DNA of 64,000 nt from Guillardia theta CCMP2712 (Eukaryota; Cryptophyceae; Pyrenomonadales; Geminigeraceae): assembly GCF_000315625.1 (NCBI RefSeq), contig NW_005434672.1:647004-711003 (forward strand). The letters are read 5' to 3'. Positions 10,840-23,900 of this stretch are shown in pieces. The notes beneath the pieces were generated by a model. The model made no database searches. It was not told where the DNA came from and saw only the letters and a program-made list of their open reading frames with translations. Both the position numbers and the translations under genes were made by a program. How positions within the stretch are numbered: the first letter of the stretch is position 1; every line of letters starts with the position of its first letter.

Positions 10840-11761
10840 AGGGTCGACCTGTTGTCGCAGCAAGCCATCGTCATAATCCACCTCTGAGCCGCCTGCATGG
10901 CGGGAATGACAGAATATGGAGGGTGGGTAGGAAGTACTAATGATCCCGTTGTTTATGGGGTGGGGGTCATTAATTTGTGGGGTAGGGGGTGGTAGGAGGG
11001 GGTGGAAGTTCCCAGACTTTTCAGGGCCTGAGGGGTCACCAAGCACTTTTTTGTTGCTTTGTTGTTTTTTAACTTTTACGTGAATTTTTTTCCGGTTGAA
11101 AAGTTTTTTTTCCCGATTTAGAGTTTGACCAGAAATCGCACATCAACGAAATACGAAACAAGAAACTTCGATTTCCAAAACATGCTTCACATCATAGTAA
11201 ATATTGATACAGAAATTTCAAACCATATTCTACAATTGAGAATGAGGACATAATGACGGAAAACTTTGACACACGTCCCCACTGAAATGTTCTCGGTAAG
11301 CGGCTGAATGACTTCCGCGAGGGCTAAGAGATTCTTGTGTCTGTAAGCGATGAAAGAGATGAGAAGACTTGAGATGAGAAGACTTGTAGATAATGTTGTC
11401 ACGAAGGAGAAGAAACAACATTAATACATGTTGTTGCTCTCAACTTTCAACAAAGTTTGAGTGGCACCTCGACTGTCACAAGTTGTTCGGTCCGCCGACG
11501 CCTCGAACGATATGTGAACACTTGCACAATGATGCGGAAAGAAGAGTGCACACATACCCGAGACTGTCGCTTGCAGGCCGCACCTGAGCGTGAACAGATG
11601 CGATGTTGTTTAGAGTCGTGTGGTATTTGACCAGTGCATATATCTGGCATCCAGGTTCATCTGATTTACTTGTAGACTGCGAGTAGGAGTGACTTGATTG
11701 TGCTTGTTTGTCTCCGCTTGTGCCAACTAGACTAATTTGTTTGTTCGATAGCTTCTTGCAG
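10840..11761. other. AT-rich intergenic or intronic stretch
   Basis: No ORF here is convincing. The stretch turns AT-rich with T-runs near 11050-11110. Because an unattached plus-strand terminal exon begins at 11762, part of it may be introns or small exons of that gene that I cannot define. Confidence 0.4.
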
Positions 11762-11901
11762 ACGCAGTCAAGTACAACGACATTCCTCCCACCGTCAGCA
11801 CCAACTGGGTCGGACCTGTTGAGTACCCTTCCTACATCGAGGCTGAGAAGGAGGCCTATCTCCGCGATTCTGAGTGGACACAGGACACTGCGGGCAAGTA
11901 A
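11762..11901 (+). CDS. Orphan terminal exon of a plus-strand gene
   Basis: A 140-nt block follows a clear acceptor (TTCTTGCAG) and runs in one open frame to TAA at 11899-11901. It reads DAVKYNDIPPTVSTNWVGPV, then EYPSYIEAEKEAYLRDSEW and QDTAGK. Codon choice is strongly biased toward C- or G-ending codons such as AAG, TAC, GAC and ACC, more than in neighbouring genes, as expected for a highly expressed protein. The first two bases complete a codon begun upstream. I cannot find the upstream exons within 700 bp, so this is either the end of a gene with small leader exons or a fragment. The family is not recognised. Confidence 0.5.
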
Positions 11902-12188
11902 AGTTTGTCTTGATGTGAACATGGAATAGACAAGTCTCCTCGGAATCGTGTGATGCACTTCCTAGTATCACTTTCAAATTTACCCCTTATTCAAAATCGT
12001 TACAAACATCAGTATTATATCAAGCGGGAACTGCCATGACGAAATCGACCGTTTGAGTCAGGGCACAGTATCCATTCATGGGCTGTTTTCCGCAAAGTGT
12101 TTGAGTCCGTCCTCCCATATATCGACAGTGATTCCATACCTTTGAAAAGGAGTCAGCTGTCTCGCTAAGTGAAAAAGGTTCTTTGCAC

Positions 12189-14176
12189 TCACGGTACGCG
12201 GACGCTAGTGATTCCCATGCTCGTCAAGTCCCGACACACTCTTGATTCCTTGCCGAAAAAGAGCATCTGATTGTATTCAACCTGCCGGACGTCAGGAGAC
12301 AGCCCAGCAGTTGCAAGCAGACCTTGGTGCGACGTTTCAAATTCTGTATAGATGAAACTGCCATCACCGCCCGCAGAGTCTCGGACAACTAGAACAAGAA
12401 TCAAACTAACCATAACGAGCTTAAGCTGACCTGTCTTGTCTTCTCCAGTCCTGACTGCACGACAACGAAATCTACGATGTCTCTCATTGAAGTTCCTCTG
12501 GTGATCTTGGGACAAAGTCAGCCGTTTTGAGTAGTGCACGATTTTGAAAGGCATGCCTGAATGCTTTCCAAGAACTCTTCAGTCCAGCCGGGTTTTGTAA
12601 TCCGAGAGAGGATTGCCACCTGAGATTGAAATCACAGACATCAAGAGATATGAAGAAACACACGCACATGTAAATTTGATCTATCCAGAGCGGATAAAGT
12701 CTTAAAAACCTACGTGCAGTCAAATGAATGACATGGAAAGCAAAACAAAAACGCACTTCTAGTGCGCCCTTCTGAATGACGATTTCCTTGTCGTTTGTAT
12801 CCCTGATGCGAGCAGGACTACAAGGCCTGAAAGGCGGTCCAGATGTATCTTCAAACGACTCGCAAATAGCTCCATCAAGCTCAAATAGCACAATCCGCGG
12901 CTCGTGGTTAAGAGGACCACCTGACAAGACGTTCACGGTGCTCACGACAAACTGTATGTTAGAACTTACCAGGAACTGTCCGATCGAGGAAACGACTGCT
13001 CAAATCGGTTTTGCTCCTCGGACGGATTCCAATCCTGAAGGTATTCGAGACTGCACAAGGTTGACTTACACGATACTTAAAGTTGTAGGTCTCACCGTCA
13101 CTGCTCGAGACGTTAGTGGTCAAATGAGGCATGTCTGGTGGTTTCTCAAGGTCGATTGCATCTTGCGGCACTTCGTGCGAAAAGTCTTCCTTTTGCGCCA
13201 GATAGTATGATTGGAGCGACGATACCTCCTCTTCAGACAGAAGACCACTTTCTGCGCATTGATTCTGCTTTGACTTCAAACTTTGAAGATATTCGTGTGC
13301 CTTCTGGGCTGCAAAGGCAGCCTCTTCAGCTTCTATAGAGCATCGCAAGTCAGACTTTCCATCAACCATCGCTGATCTGTTCGTTCACCTTTCGCCTTCA
13401 GCCGTGCTAAACGGTTTGCATCGGCAAACAGCTTCTCAGCGCGGGCAATTTTGGCCTCCAAGAGGCGTCGCTGCCCACAAGAAAACTTCAACAAGTGAAG
13501 AAGAGGCCAAGGGAGACAATGTTTCAGGCGAGCTCGCACCTCAGTATCCCCGTCGGCAGGGTCTGTCCTTGCCCGAACTGCAGCCTGTGCAGAGCAGAAT
13601 CAAAACCACAGGTTTGCCTCGAGTTTAGCACCTGATGCGCCCAATGCTCACGCTCGACGATCACACGATAGAGACCTGCTTGCACGCTAAAACCACCATG
13701 CCTTGTTTATCACGTTTACCATGCTCCGTGGTACTGTCATCCATTTGCTCTCCATAGTCTTTAATGTCCTCGTTGTTTGCATATTCCTGTGTGGGTTGCA
13801 CTTAGATTCGATCTTGCTTGTACGGTGATCACCTCTTCGAATTTCCTTGATGAAATGCCATCGTGCTGCTCAGATGAACGTAGTTCAGTCTTCTTGTGAT
13901 CTAGCCTACTTTGTAAACATCTCGATTCAACAATCAGTGGATTCGACCTTGTAATAGCTTCTTGAAGTGAGGAGAAATACGGCTGAAAGAGTCTGATGAA
14001 GGTAGTCAGAAGACGGCTTGTCGACAGCAAGTCTTCACCGGTCCTCTTTCGATCCCAGCGCGCGTCTGATCCATGGGAATGCATTCGTGGGTTACAGGTG
14101 TTGCTACCGTGAGCACGTACAGCGTTCCACCGACTTGGGTTACGGGAGGGATGAATCCACCCAAGACATTCAGCAT
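12189..14176 (-). CDS. Coiled-coil protein with degenerate MDP-1/HAD-like C-terminal domain
   Basis: This multi-exon minus-strand gene probably starts near the ATG at 14176. Upstream exons read VGGTLYVLTVATPVTHECIP, then a helical segment QRRLLEAKIARAEKLFADAN, then EEAAFAAQKAHEYLQSLKSK. Short introns (29-35 nt) separate the next pieces. The C-terminal part resembles magnesium-dependent phosphatase-1 of the HAD superfamily: RIVLFELDGAICESFED (family FDLDxTLW), then VAILSRITKPGWTEEFLESI, RDIVDFVVVQSGLEKT, and finally QMLFFGKESRVCRDLTSMGI with TSVRV (family QMIFFDDERRNI..V..LGVT). The nucleophile position is Glu instead of Asp and the DD metal site reads GK, so catalysis is unlikely. The exact exon junctions and the start are uncertain; the HAD relationship is inferred from motif spacing only. 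Confidence 0.5.
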
Positions 14177-14989
14177 GCGCTTCCATCTCCCTGCTCACCA
14201 AGAAGATTCCAAAGTACAAGCACGCCAGTCGAGTCATACGCATCTCAACCAATGGTTTGCTAGACGAATCCTGGAGCGAAGTTGGATGTAATCTATCTAT
14301 GCTGGTCGCCTCCTGTCATTCGCCACTAGCGGTCTCAGCTCAGCGTCTAGTGCAGTGGAGGAGAGGACGCAGCAAACTCGCCGCATCTCCCGCCTCTGTT
14401 CTCTCCCTCCCCCTCCATGAAATTACAAGCGCGGGAAAAACATTGAACACTCTACCTCGCCCCCATCCCCGCCCAACCCCGCTGACCGCCCGGGATGCTC
14501 AGCCGCCGGCCCAGCTGCCGGGCTGGCTGCCCTGGCATGCCGCTGGCTGCCGGGATGGCACCACTGAGGGATGGCCGGGCACGGGGGCAGCGGGGGGCGG
14601 GATAGCCACTGCTGGGCCACTGCCGCAGGCCGACCCTGAGTCTCGTCGGAGGCACTCACCAGGACCACGACTCGCCGGTGTGACTCCCAGCAGGCCTGAC
14701 ACTGAACTGATCGGAATGGGTGCGGGCAGCGACTTGTGGTGATATGTTACAGCAGATGCCATTTCCCGCATACTCCTGCCATGACCTCCAATTGATGGAG
14801 CTCGCCGATCGCATCTCCGAACGCTATGACGCCGCCTGCACGGCATCGTCGTTGTCACAGTCGGAGTTCAGCTGGTACACTTTGACTCACCCTTGATGCT
14901 CGCCAAATCCATGCACGTCACCGCAGAGTGATGGGCCCACCTCCCCACCTGCTCGGGCCCGCCTCAACCTCCAGCTACCGCCAACAAGA
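14177..14989. other. Intergenic region with a GC-rich block
   Basis: No gene is supported. A GC-rich block at about 14450-14700 contains imperfect internal repeats of CTGGCTGCCGGG type and produces overlapping open frames with biased composition. It separates the 5' end of the HAD-like gene from the 3' end of the giant gene. Confidence 0.5.
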
Positions 14990-17900
14990 TCACTCAACCT
15001 CGCTGAAGTCGAAGCTGTCAAGGACGCAGACGGAGCCGTCGAGCCCGCACGTGAGGATGTGGGTCCCGCGAGGGGAGTAGGAGCATGCGGTGACGTCCGA
15101 CGCGTGCTGGCGGCTGATCCTGATGGACCTGATGCCCCGACCGGTCAGCTGGACTCATCCTAGTGACACTTCCGCCTTCACCTCCCTCCCGCCTCCCACA
15201 CCCGGAACGTGCCATCAGTCGAGCCAGCGAGGACCTCGTTCCCTGTAGAGACCATGAGACACTGGAGCATGCTGCTGCTGCTGCTGCTGCTTACCTGTCG
15301 GTGAGAACTTACAACTTCGGAACTCATGGTTGGACCCTGTGAATCGCCGCGCAGGTGCTGATTGCCTCACGTCCCACATCCACACCAAGTTGTCGCCCCC
15401 GGACGATATGAGATACCTCCCGTTGGGACTGAAGTCCAGCGCGAGGGTGGAGGACGAGGCGACGCCCGATGATGAGAAGGCGGTTCGATTGAGACGCCCC
15501 GCCTCACTCCCCACGTTCGCGTCCCACACGCGGACCTGCAACCATGTCAGCACGAGAAGCAGAGCAAGCGAAGGATGGGAGGGATGGGAGGGATGGGAGG
15601 GATGGGAGGGATGGGAGGGATGGGAGGGATGGGAGGGATGGGAGGGATGGGAGGGATGGGAGGGATGGGAGGGATGGGAGGGATGGGAGGGATGGGAGGG
15701 ATGAGAGGGATGGGAGGGATGGGAGGGATGAGAGGGATGGGAGGGATGAGAGGCGGGTTCTCGTACCGTCCCATCGAGCGATGACGAGACGAGCTGAGGC
15801 TGCAGAGGCGAAACAGCGCACGACAGGACCATGGCCTTGTGACCGGTCAGCTTCATCACGAGCTCTGGCGCGCTTGCTCCTGTCCGGAAGAGGGAGCTGA
15901 AATCCCACAAAGAAAGTGCCCCGTCCCCAGCTCCGCTCACCAGGTGGAGCCCCTGCTGCAGGAATCGAGCCACCCCGATCCCTTCACCGCTCGCGGTCCC
16001 GAAGAAGGGGACGGCGAGGGAGGAGCTTCCTCGCAAGCCTGTTAGAATCAACTTGCCGTCGGACCCCCCGGAGATCATGTACCCTCCCCCGTGCGAGATG
16101 TGAAGGGAGGTCACTTGCCCGCGGTGCCGCAGGTTCTTGTCCTCCTTGTCGCCATTCCACGCCATGCAGCTTGCGATTAACCGAGAGATCTCCAGCAGCG
16201 CTCCTCCCCTCCCGCCTCCCTCAAGGGGCCCTTGTCCTCCCGCGACTTGAATCGCATCTGGCAGAATTCCTCGGAGGTCCCAGATGATGAAGAGTCCATC
16301 CGAGCCTCCGGAAAGAAGCGTCTCCTCGCTCTCACTCAGCGCCAGACAGTACACGGCTCCCGGGTGCTGCAGGAGGGTGTAGTGCACTTGAAACTGATCT
16401 GCTGACCAGACAACAACCGAGGCGTCGAAGCTCGACGACACGATGTACAGCCCTGAGGAGGAGAAGAGGCAGGACAGGACTGGGGCTGTGTGTTTCTGCA
16501 GAGAGCCGAGCACCCTCCTCTCCTGCACCTTCCAGACGAGAAGAGAACAATCGTCCGAAGCTGACACAATGCGGTCGCTCAAAGGAGACCAGGCGAGGCA
16601 GTTGACGGAACCTCGATGACCTTGGAGGGCGAAGCTTCGAGGAATCTGCAGAAGAGAGTCCAGTGAGGCAACGGGTGAAGAGGCGGATGGAAGGGAGGAG
16701 AGAGGAGGGGAGATAAAGGAGGGACAGAGGAAGAACCTTGCTGCTGGAAACAGAACTTCTCTGTTGGTCGAGGTCGTCAGGCATGCTCCATACGATGACT
16801 CGTCTGTCGGCTCCGCAGCTCGCAACGAACTTGTTGGCTCGATCCCACCGGCAGCAACGCGACGAGTTGCCGTTACCATGCCCCTCGACGAGGGTGAAGC
16901 GCTCCAGGTTGGTCGCGAGCTCGAAGACATGCCCGTCCCCGTCAGCACAACCTGCTCCTGTTCGTCACTCCCAGCTCGTAAGTGCTCTGCCATACCTGCC
17001 AACACCAACTTCCCGTCCTTGGAGAAGTCGAGCGACGTCACTGCAAACCCCCAGGCATGAGACGAGTCCTCCTCTAGCGCCGGGTTGTTTCGCTTCTGCC
17101 AGGCCCTCAGCGTCTGCTGCCTCTTGTGAAACTCCTCGGCCACTTGATCGTGCGGGGCTTTGACTGTGCAGGAGGAGATCTCGTCTCCGCTGCTCGCCTC
17201 GTACACATGCAGCCCGCCCTGCCTTGACGCCAACGCGAGACGCGACGAGTCGGAGGAGAGAGCAGCAGCGAGGCAGCCGAAGGTGTGACCTCCCCCGTCC
17301 TCGCTCGTCAAGGTCCTCTCGAGGGTACCAAGAATGTTCCATACCTAGAAACGTCAAGCTCAAGCTCAAGCTCGCGCTCCCTCCCTCCTCACCTTGAACT
17401 TGCCGTCGTCTGCTCCGGAGATGATGATGGTGCCGCAGGATGAGATCACAAGATTCCTCACGTTCCCCTTGTGCGAGTAGACGCGACGGCAGGGGATCTC
17501 CCCCCCCCGCCCCCTCCCCTCCCCTCGTTCTCTCATCCAGTTCTGCCCCTCCCAGCCTTGCGATACTCTGCAACACCTTCAGTTCCCCGAAGCTGTCTTA
17601 ACTAACAACCTTTGAAGCGCATGCTGCCCCAGCTGACCTCCAGCGTTGCAGGCAGACTGGAAGAGAAGCGACGGGTGAGAGGTCAGAGTCTCGCTCTGCC
17701 TGCTCAAGAGCAGAAACGTCTGGACGAGAAGCTCCCTTTCCCTGCTGGCGAGAGACCGCGAGGCCTGACGGGACGCGACGGCGAGGAGGAGGAGTCGCTT
17801 CATGTCGCGAAGAAGGTCTTGAGCTTGGTTCAGGTACAGCCGCTGCTGCAGGTAGCCGAGGTCCACGAGCAAGGAGCTGCAGACCTCGTTGAAACCAGCG

Positions 17901-20900
17901 GCCAAGAGATGGTGGGGGAGGTACAGGAAGGCTCTTTCCTGCCTCCAACCCCTCCACGTGCACATCCCCTCCGGGTCCGCCAGGTCTCGGTAGAGTTGCC
18001 CGATGCGATGGTGGAAGGAGAGGGCAATGCCGGAAGGGAAGAAGCGTGAGAGGCAGACGTCGATCACCTGCCGCGAGGAGATTCTCAACAGAGGAACGTG
18101 AAGCTTGCGCGACCCTCCCGGCAGCAGCAGGGGCTCTAGATAGTCGCGCAGTGCCATCCACTTGCCCCAGATCATAAGGGAGGAGGAGGGAGAAGACTGA
18201 GAGGAGGAGGAGGAGGAGGGGGAAGGCGACGAGGCAGCAGCTGCCAGCTGCCAGCTGCTTTCATTGGCAAACGGCGTGTCGCTCAAGAGCTGCCGCAGCT
18301 CCATCACCTGCTGGGGTTCAGCTCATAGGTAGCAGACGCATGTCAACTCACCGTCAAGTTGCCATTGCGAGCGGAGAGGACAAACCCAACAGCCTCCTTG
18401 ACGACCTGCACACCACAGCGCGAGCAAGCTCGGTTGAGCATGAGATGAGCGAGCTGGTCGATGCTGGGAGGGAGCGCGGCGATGACAGCGCCGGCACGAA
18501 ACTTCTCTTCCTTGGCCAGCATGTCAAGCAAGTAGGAGGAGCAGAGACGAAGGTAGTCGGGCGAGACGGAGGCGTGCTTAGAAGCGAGGGACGAGGCCTC
18601 GTCCATGTCCAGCGAGAGGCGGCGGGAGAAGAGCCCCCTCAAGATCGTCTTCCTCTCGATCATCGTCAGGGGAGGCACCAGGAGGGCATCTGAGTCGGAC
18701 ACGAAGCCCTGGCTGAGGAGGAGGTTGTAAGCCTCGCTGCCTGAGCAGCAGGCGACTACGACTTTCATCTTAGGAGGGAGAACACGAGGGAGCCAATCGA
18801 GATCGGCTTCCCCGAGGATCAGATCCATCCCATCGACAACAAGAATCAAGTCCCTCCTCTCTTGCCATTGAATGTACCTCCTCCACTTCTCCAGCTGCTT
18901 GTTGCGACTGCTGTTCCATTGCTCCAGCTCGCTCCGCTCTGAGCTCGCGATTCTGCGCGAGAAGACAGTGGAGGGAGGAGAGACCTGCTTGCCCGTCTCT
19001 GCCGTCAGTCGGTTCACCAGCCAGAAAGGAAACTTAGCGACGGACTCGGAGAGCATAGCGGAGGGATAGATCGCGACAACATCCACCCCCAGCATGTCCG
19101 CGCCCTCCTGCTTCAGCTCGCGAGTTCGTTCTTTCAGACGTGATTCGAGGGCGCAGAGGATGGAAGACTTGCCGCATCCCTTGTCGCCATGCAGCAGAAA
19201 CGAAGTTCGCGCCTTCTCTGCAAGGCAGTAGCTCTCTAGCCTGCTCAGCACCTCCGTCCGACCCACGAGGGAGGCCTTGAGCGAGTCACTGAAGCCCAGC
19301 AGCATGTCAGCAGCGACGGCTACGGGATGAGCAGCATCGCTGTCGGCCTCCCCCTCGCTGTCCAGCAGCTTCAGCATCTCGATGTTTGTCAGCAGGTCGA
19401 GCGTGACTCTGCTCGAGAACTTCTCCAGCCCTGAGAGGAGGATGCGCTTGCTCGAGTCAACGCCCTGGAAGGTGGCAGGGTAGTGCATGAAGACGGAAGA
19501 GGCGCTCCTCGCTATCTCTTCCTTGAGGCTCCGAAGTTTCGCTGCCTCCTCCCGATCCTCTGTGTTATGTCGCTGCCACAGCGAGAGCTTGGGCTTGAGA
19601 GCAGGAGACGGCTTCACGCGCTCCTCTCCTCTCCTGCTCCTGGAGATGGGAGCGGAGGAGGACAAGAGCTTCATGCGGACCAGCAGGTTGGCCGGCGGGT
19701 TGTCAGGAAAGTCCAGGTTGACGTTCTTCCACCTCCCGGGGATCAGCGAGTCCACCCGCACCTCCGCCCTCCCCAGCTGGATGGCGACGAGCTGGGGGTC
19801 GACGGGGTCATCCTCCACCAGCCGATCCTCGAGGAAGGAGCTGAGAACGAGCGGGGCGGGCGGCTCGAGCAGAGCCTTCCTCTCGCGGAGGAAGAGTGCG
19901 ACGGAGACGCTGCTGCTACTCGAGGGCGAGCCCTCCAGCTGAAACTCCTCCTCGAACTTCCAGAGGCCTCCCACGAAACCTCTCTCCAGCTCCCCCTGGT
20001 TGGCAACCACAGTAGACGAGTGCGAGCTGGAGTCCAGTTCGAACCTGACAAAAATGTCGAGGTTCGAAGTCCACTCTCCTGCCTCAACTCTGCCTCCAGC
20101 TATCTCTCTCCCTTCCTCCTCCTCCTCCTCCTCCTTGTTCCCTTCCGCCTCCTCCTCCTCGGGCTGCTCCAGCTTCGGCCACTGCCTTCCATTTCTCTCG
20201 AGAAACTCTTTGGTTGTGCTCACTTGCTGCGAGTCGATAAGTAGCATGTCCAACAGGTCGAGCACAACTGCTGCCGCTTCCTCCTCGACCCTGTGCGACC
20301 TCATCGACCGAACCAGGTTGGCGAACTCTTCACTTGACATGGCAGAGCCGGCGCTGAAGGGAAGGAGACTGAGAGGAGGAGGAGAAGGAGGAGGAGGAGG
20401 AGGAGGCTGAGCTGACGGCTGCGCCTTCTCCTCCAGCAGAGCATGAGCAAGAGGGTCATGCAGAGGCTCACGAGTGATCTCAACTCCCGTCTCTTCCTCC
20501 GTGTTGGAGACCTCTTCAGCTCCGAATTTCGATCCTGAGATGTGTTCTCCCTCATCCTCATCCTCATCCTCATCCTCATCGTCATCGTCATCGTCATCGT
20601 CATCATCCTCATCGTCGTCGTCGTCGTCTTCTTCTTCCTTGTCCTCTGCCTTTGTTTTCTGGCTATCCACAGATTTTCGTTTGCCTTTCATCTTCCTCCT
20701 CAGCGACGCCTGCGCATTCTCTTGTTTCTTTCTGGGCGAGTCTCGCGGGCCTTCGAACAACTTCATCCCGAGTTTTTTCAGGAAGCGAGAGGTGGGAAAC
20801 AACCCCTTCTTCTTCTTCTTCTTCTTCTTCTCACCTTCACCATCCATTCGCTTTGACTTGCTTACGGGAGCAGGTGCAGACGATTTCTCCCCTTCTTTCT

Positions 20901-23900
20901 CCTCCTCCTCCTCTTCCTCCTCCTCTTGCTCCTCCTCGGTAGACTCCGACACCTCAGACGCCTCCTCCTCCCCTAGGATGATGTTGACCAGGTCGCTTCC
21001 CTCTACCAGCTGCACCATCACTGCCTCGCCCTTTGACGTTGGAACCTCCCCGCTAGTCAAACTTCCCACTTTAGCCGCAGCCTCCAGCTCAAGGAGTCGC
21101 TTCTCAAAATCCCTGCGCTCCTCCTCCTTCACCTCCTTGTCGTCCTCCCGGCACAGGCGGACGAACTCAGAGGAGGAGCGCAACACCGCGGGGTCCCGCA
21201 CGTAGAAGCTCGCGTGCCGCCAGCCTCTCCCTCCCTCCCAGTGGAATGCGAAGAGGATCTCCAGGTGCGCGATCGACAAGTTTGCGGGGACCTCCCGCAG
21301 CCATTCCAGCTGGGGGGTCAGCAGGGATTCGTGCAGGCGGTAAGGAGAGGAGGGAACCCAGCCGTAGCGCTCGCCGAGGAGGCCGATGAAGAGAGGCATG
21401 CAGCGAGCGATCTCGGCAAAGAGCTCGCGGAGGAGGGTGAAAGGAAATGGGCCAGGCGTCATGCCGACGCGACAGTCAACGGGGACAAGCGAGACTCTGC
21501 GAGGAAGGAGCAGCTGCTGGAGGAAAGGGAAGGTCTGCTGGGCAAGCAGGTCGAGCTCAGGGAGCATGTCATGCGCGTCGGCAGAGATGTAGACATGGAG
21601 AGACCTGAACGTCTCCTCAAGCTGAACCCCCTGACGACACTCAAGCGGAAACAAGTCAGCTTGAAGATGATTCCGAAAGATGCCGACGGAAAGACCTCTC
21701 CCCATCCTCGTTCTCCTCCTTCCCTTCCTCGCCGCCTGTTTCGTCTTGCTCGCCTTGCCTTTTTCCCTCTCCCCCTGCTCCTCCTCCATCACCTGCTCCT
21801 CTTCCTCCTCCTCCTGCAAGAACGTCTTCTGAAAGAAATCGGCGATTTCGATGTGCTTCAGTCGTTCGCTCTGCGACTGGTTCTTGAGCTTCCAGGCGAA
21901 CTCATGGTCCCATCGCTTCCTCATCAGCATCTCGTTCTGGTGCTCGTGGCTCGACAGTTTGCTCTCCGACATCAACTTCATCTCCTCCGGCTTGTGCAGC
22001 ATGAAGCAACTCGCCTCTGCCTTCTTCACTGTCTGGAACGAGGGCTCGTGAAACAAGAGGCCACATACCGCACACCGCACAGGCGGCTCGACCACGAGGA
22101 ATCTTCTGCCGCATTCCGCGCAGCACCCGCGGTAGTTGAGCTCCTTCTTCCTCCTCGACTCCCTCGCGATGACAAACTCTCGCTGCTTCCTCCTCTCGTC
22201 GTACTTCTCTCTCCGCGCCATCTCCTCCTCCTTCAGCCTGTCGAGGGTCGACTTGGACCCCGTAGCCTCTCGTTGCAACTCCTGGGAGGAGTCAGTGATG
22301 AAGCACTTCAGCTCCACGCCGGACGAGTCGAGCGACAACTTTCGAACTTCCCGCCACCCGCGTCTTCCCTCCTCCTCGGTGTCTCCTCCCGTCAAGACCT
22401 CGTGTGCTCGCACCACGAGAGTTTTTGCCTCCTCCGGGGTCAGCAGAGGGTCGACCAATCGCTTCCCCTCCATGTAAGTGGCGCTGCGTCTCTTGTCAGC
22501 CTCTGCTGCGGCCGCTGCCTTCTTGTCATGGAAGCAGACCTCTACCAGCAGCTCTCCTCGCTTGCTTGGCACCTCCTGCTCGCGATCGAAGCTGTCGAGA
22601 AGAGGAAGAAGGAACTTTGACCGCTGCTGAAGGTTCACGTCGCCGAGGTAGAGCGAGCAGCACCCGACAAAGACATCCGAGTAGCCTGACGAGCAGGAGA
22701 AGAGCTCCAAGTCGACAGGGCCAGGAGGAGGGAAGTTGCATCGGAAGAGGAGCAGGCAGTCGAAGGTCGCGTCTGAGGAGGCTGTGACCACGTTGGTCTT
22801 GTGAGTGGTGGGCCCTAAGGTGGCAGTCACGAACAAGCTGAGAGAGCGGGAAGGAAGCAGCTCTTGTCTCGTCATCTTGGCCTGCACAATCTTGAGCTCC
22901 AGAGTGCCGCTCGGGCTCTCGTTCATGGACTTAGAGAAGATGCCGTAGGAGAGGAGAACCTCTCCCTTCCACTCGGGATGTTGCGGATGAACAAGCTGGT
23001 GCCAGCTCCTCGAGTAAGCCTCCACCCTCACCTGCGCCAGGTCAACCACAAACCCTCCCATGCCGTCGTCCCTCCAGCTCATGTCGTGATCATAGCACTC
23101 GACCACAACCTGCGAGTCAACGTCGTTGGCGGCAGCAGCGAAGACGAGCGTCTGGTTCCACCGCGGCTGCAGGCACTGGTACACCACGCAAGTCTTCTTA
23201 GCCACGTCCCCGTACTTGACAAGCAGGTAAGGGTCGCTGGTGCCGTTCCTGTCCAGGGCCGGCAGCCCTCGAGCTTCGATGGCGCGAATCTGCAGGACAA
23301 GGTCACCGTCAGACAGACGTAAAGCCGAGCGTAACCTCAAGGTAGCTGTCTCCCACTCCCGTTTCCTTCTTCCTCTTCAAGAGCAGCGACACTCGAACGT
23401 GTATACTTGTCTTGTTCCTCTCAGTCTTGTTTTCAAGCTCCACTTCGACAGCTTGCTGCGAGCCGACCTCCAAGTTTTGCATTGAGTAGGAAGCGCTTGC
23501 AATCAGCGTTTCCTGCGCTAGTCTCAAAGGACGATCTCACATCAACGTGAGCACCTGACAGCTGTCGTCCACGTGTCGGAGGGAGAACATAAGAGTCGTG
23601 TCTTTGCTCCACGACATCACGTCGAACTCCAACGTCTGATTCCACACGGGCTGATCGGTCTGGATCTTGAGACGAGTCTTCTTCTCCTTGTCTCCCAACG
23701 CGACCGCCAAGAGAAGGTCTGGCTTTCTTCCCTCGTACGTCCTGAAGGTGACCCCAGCTGCATCCGAGCAGGTCACCAGGAGTTTCTGATCAGCAGAAGA
23801 AGACTGAGACTTTGGGATCAACGTCATGCGCAACGTCAACCCTGGATGCCCCTCCTCCCTGGGCTCGTCTTCCTCCTCCTGTTTGGCGTTGGGAGGGAAG

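Noticed and set aside
12959-13060. Introns of 18-19 nt in the HAD-like gene, as in chlorarachniophyte nucleomorphs
   Set aside because: Removing 18-19 nt leaves stop codons in frame. Acceptors slightly further on (introns of 29-35 nt) keep the frame.
14257-14742. A 161-codon plus-strand ORF in the GC-rich block
   Set aside because: Composition is driven by GC content, there is no motif, and overlapping frames are open on both strands.
20530-20660. Possible separate acidic or Met/Thr-Met repeat protein
   Set aside because: The repeats encode the Asp/Glu tract of the giant gene in its own frame; other frames are shadows.
19483-23322. Long plus-strand ORFs of 100-468 codons opposite the giant gene
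   Set aside because: They are low-complexity shadows of the GC-rich, Glu/Lys-rich minus-strand exon, with no domain and no splice support.
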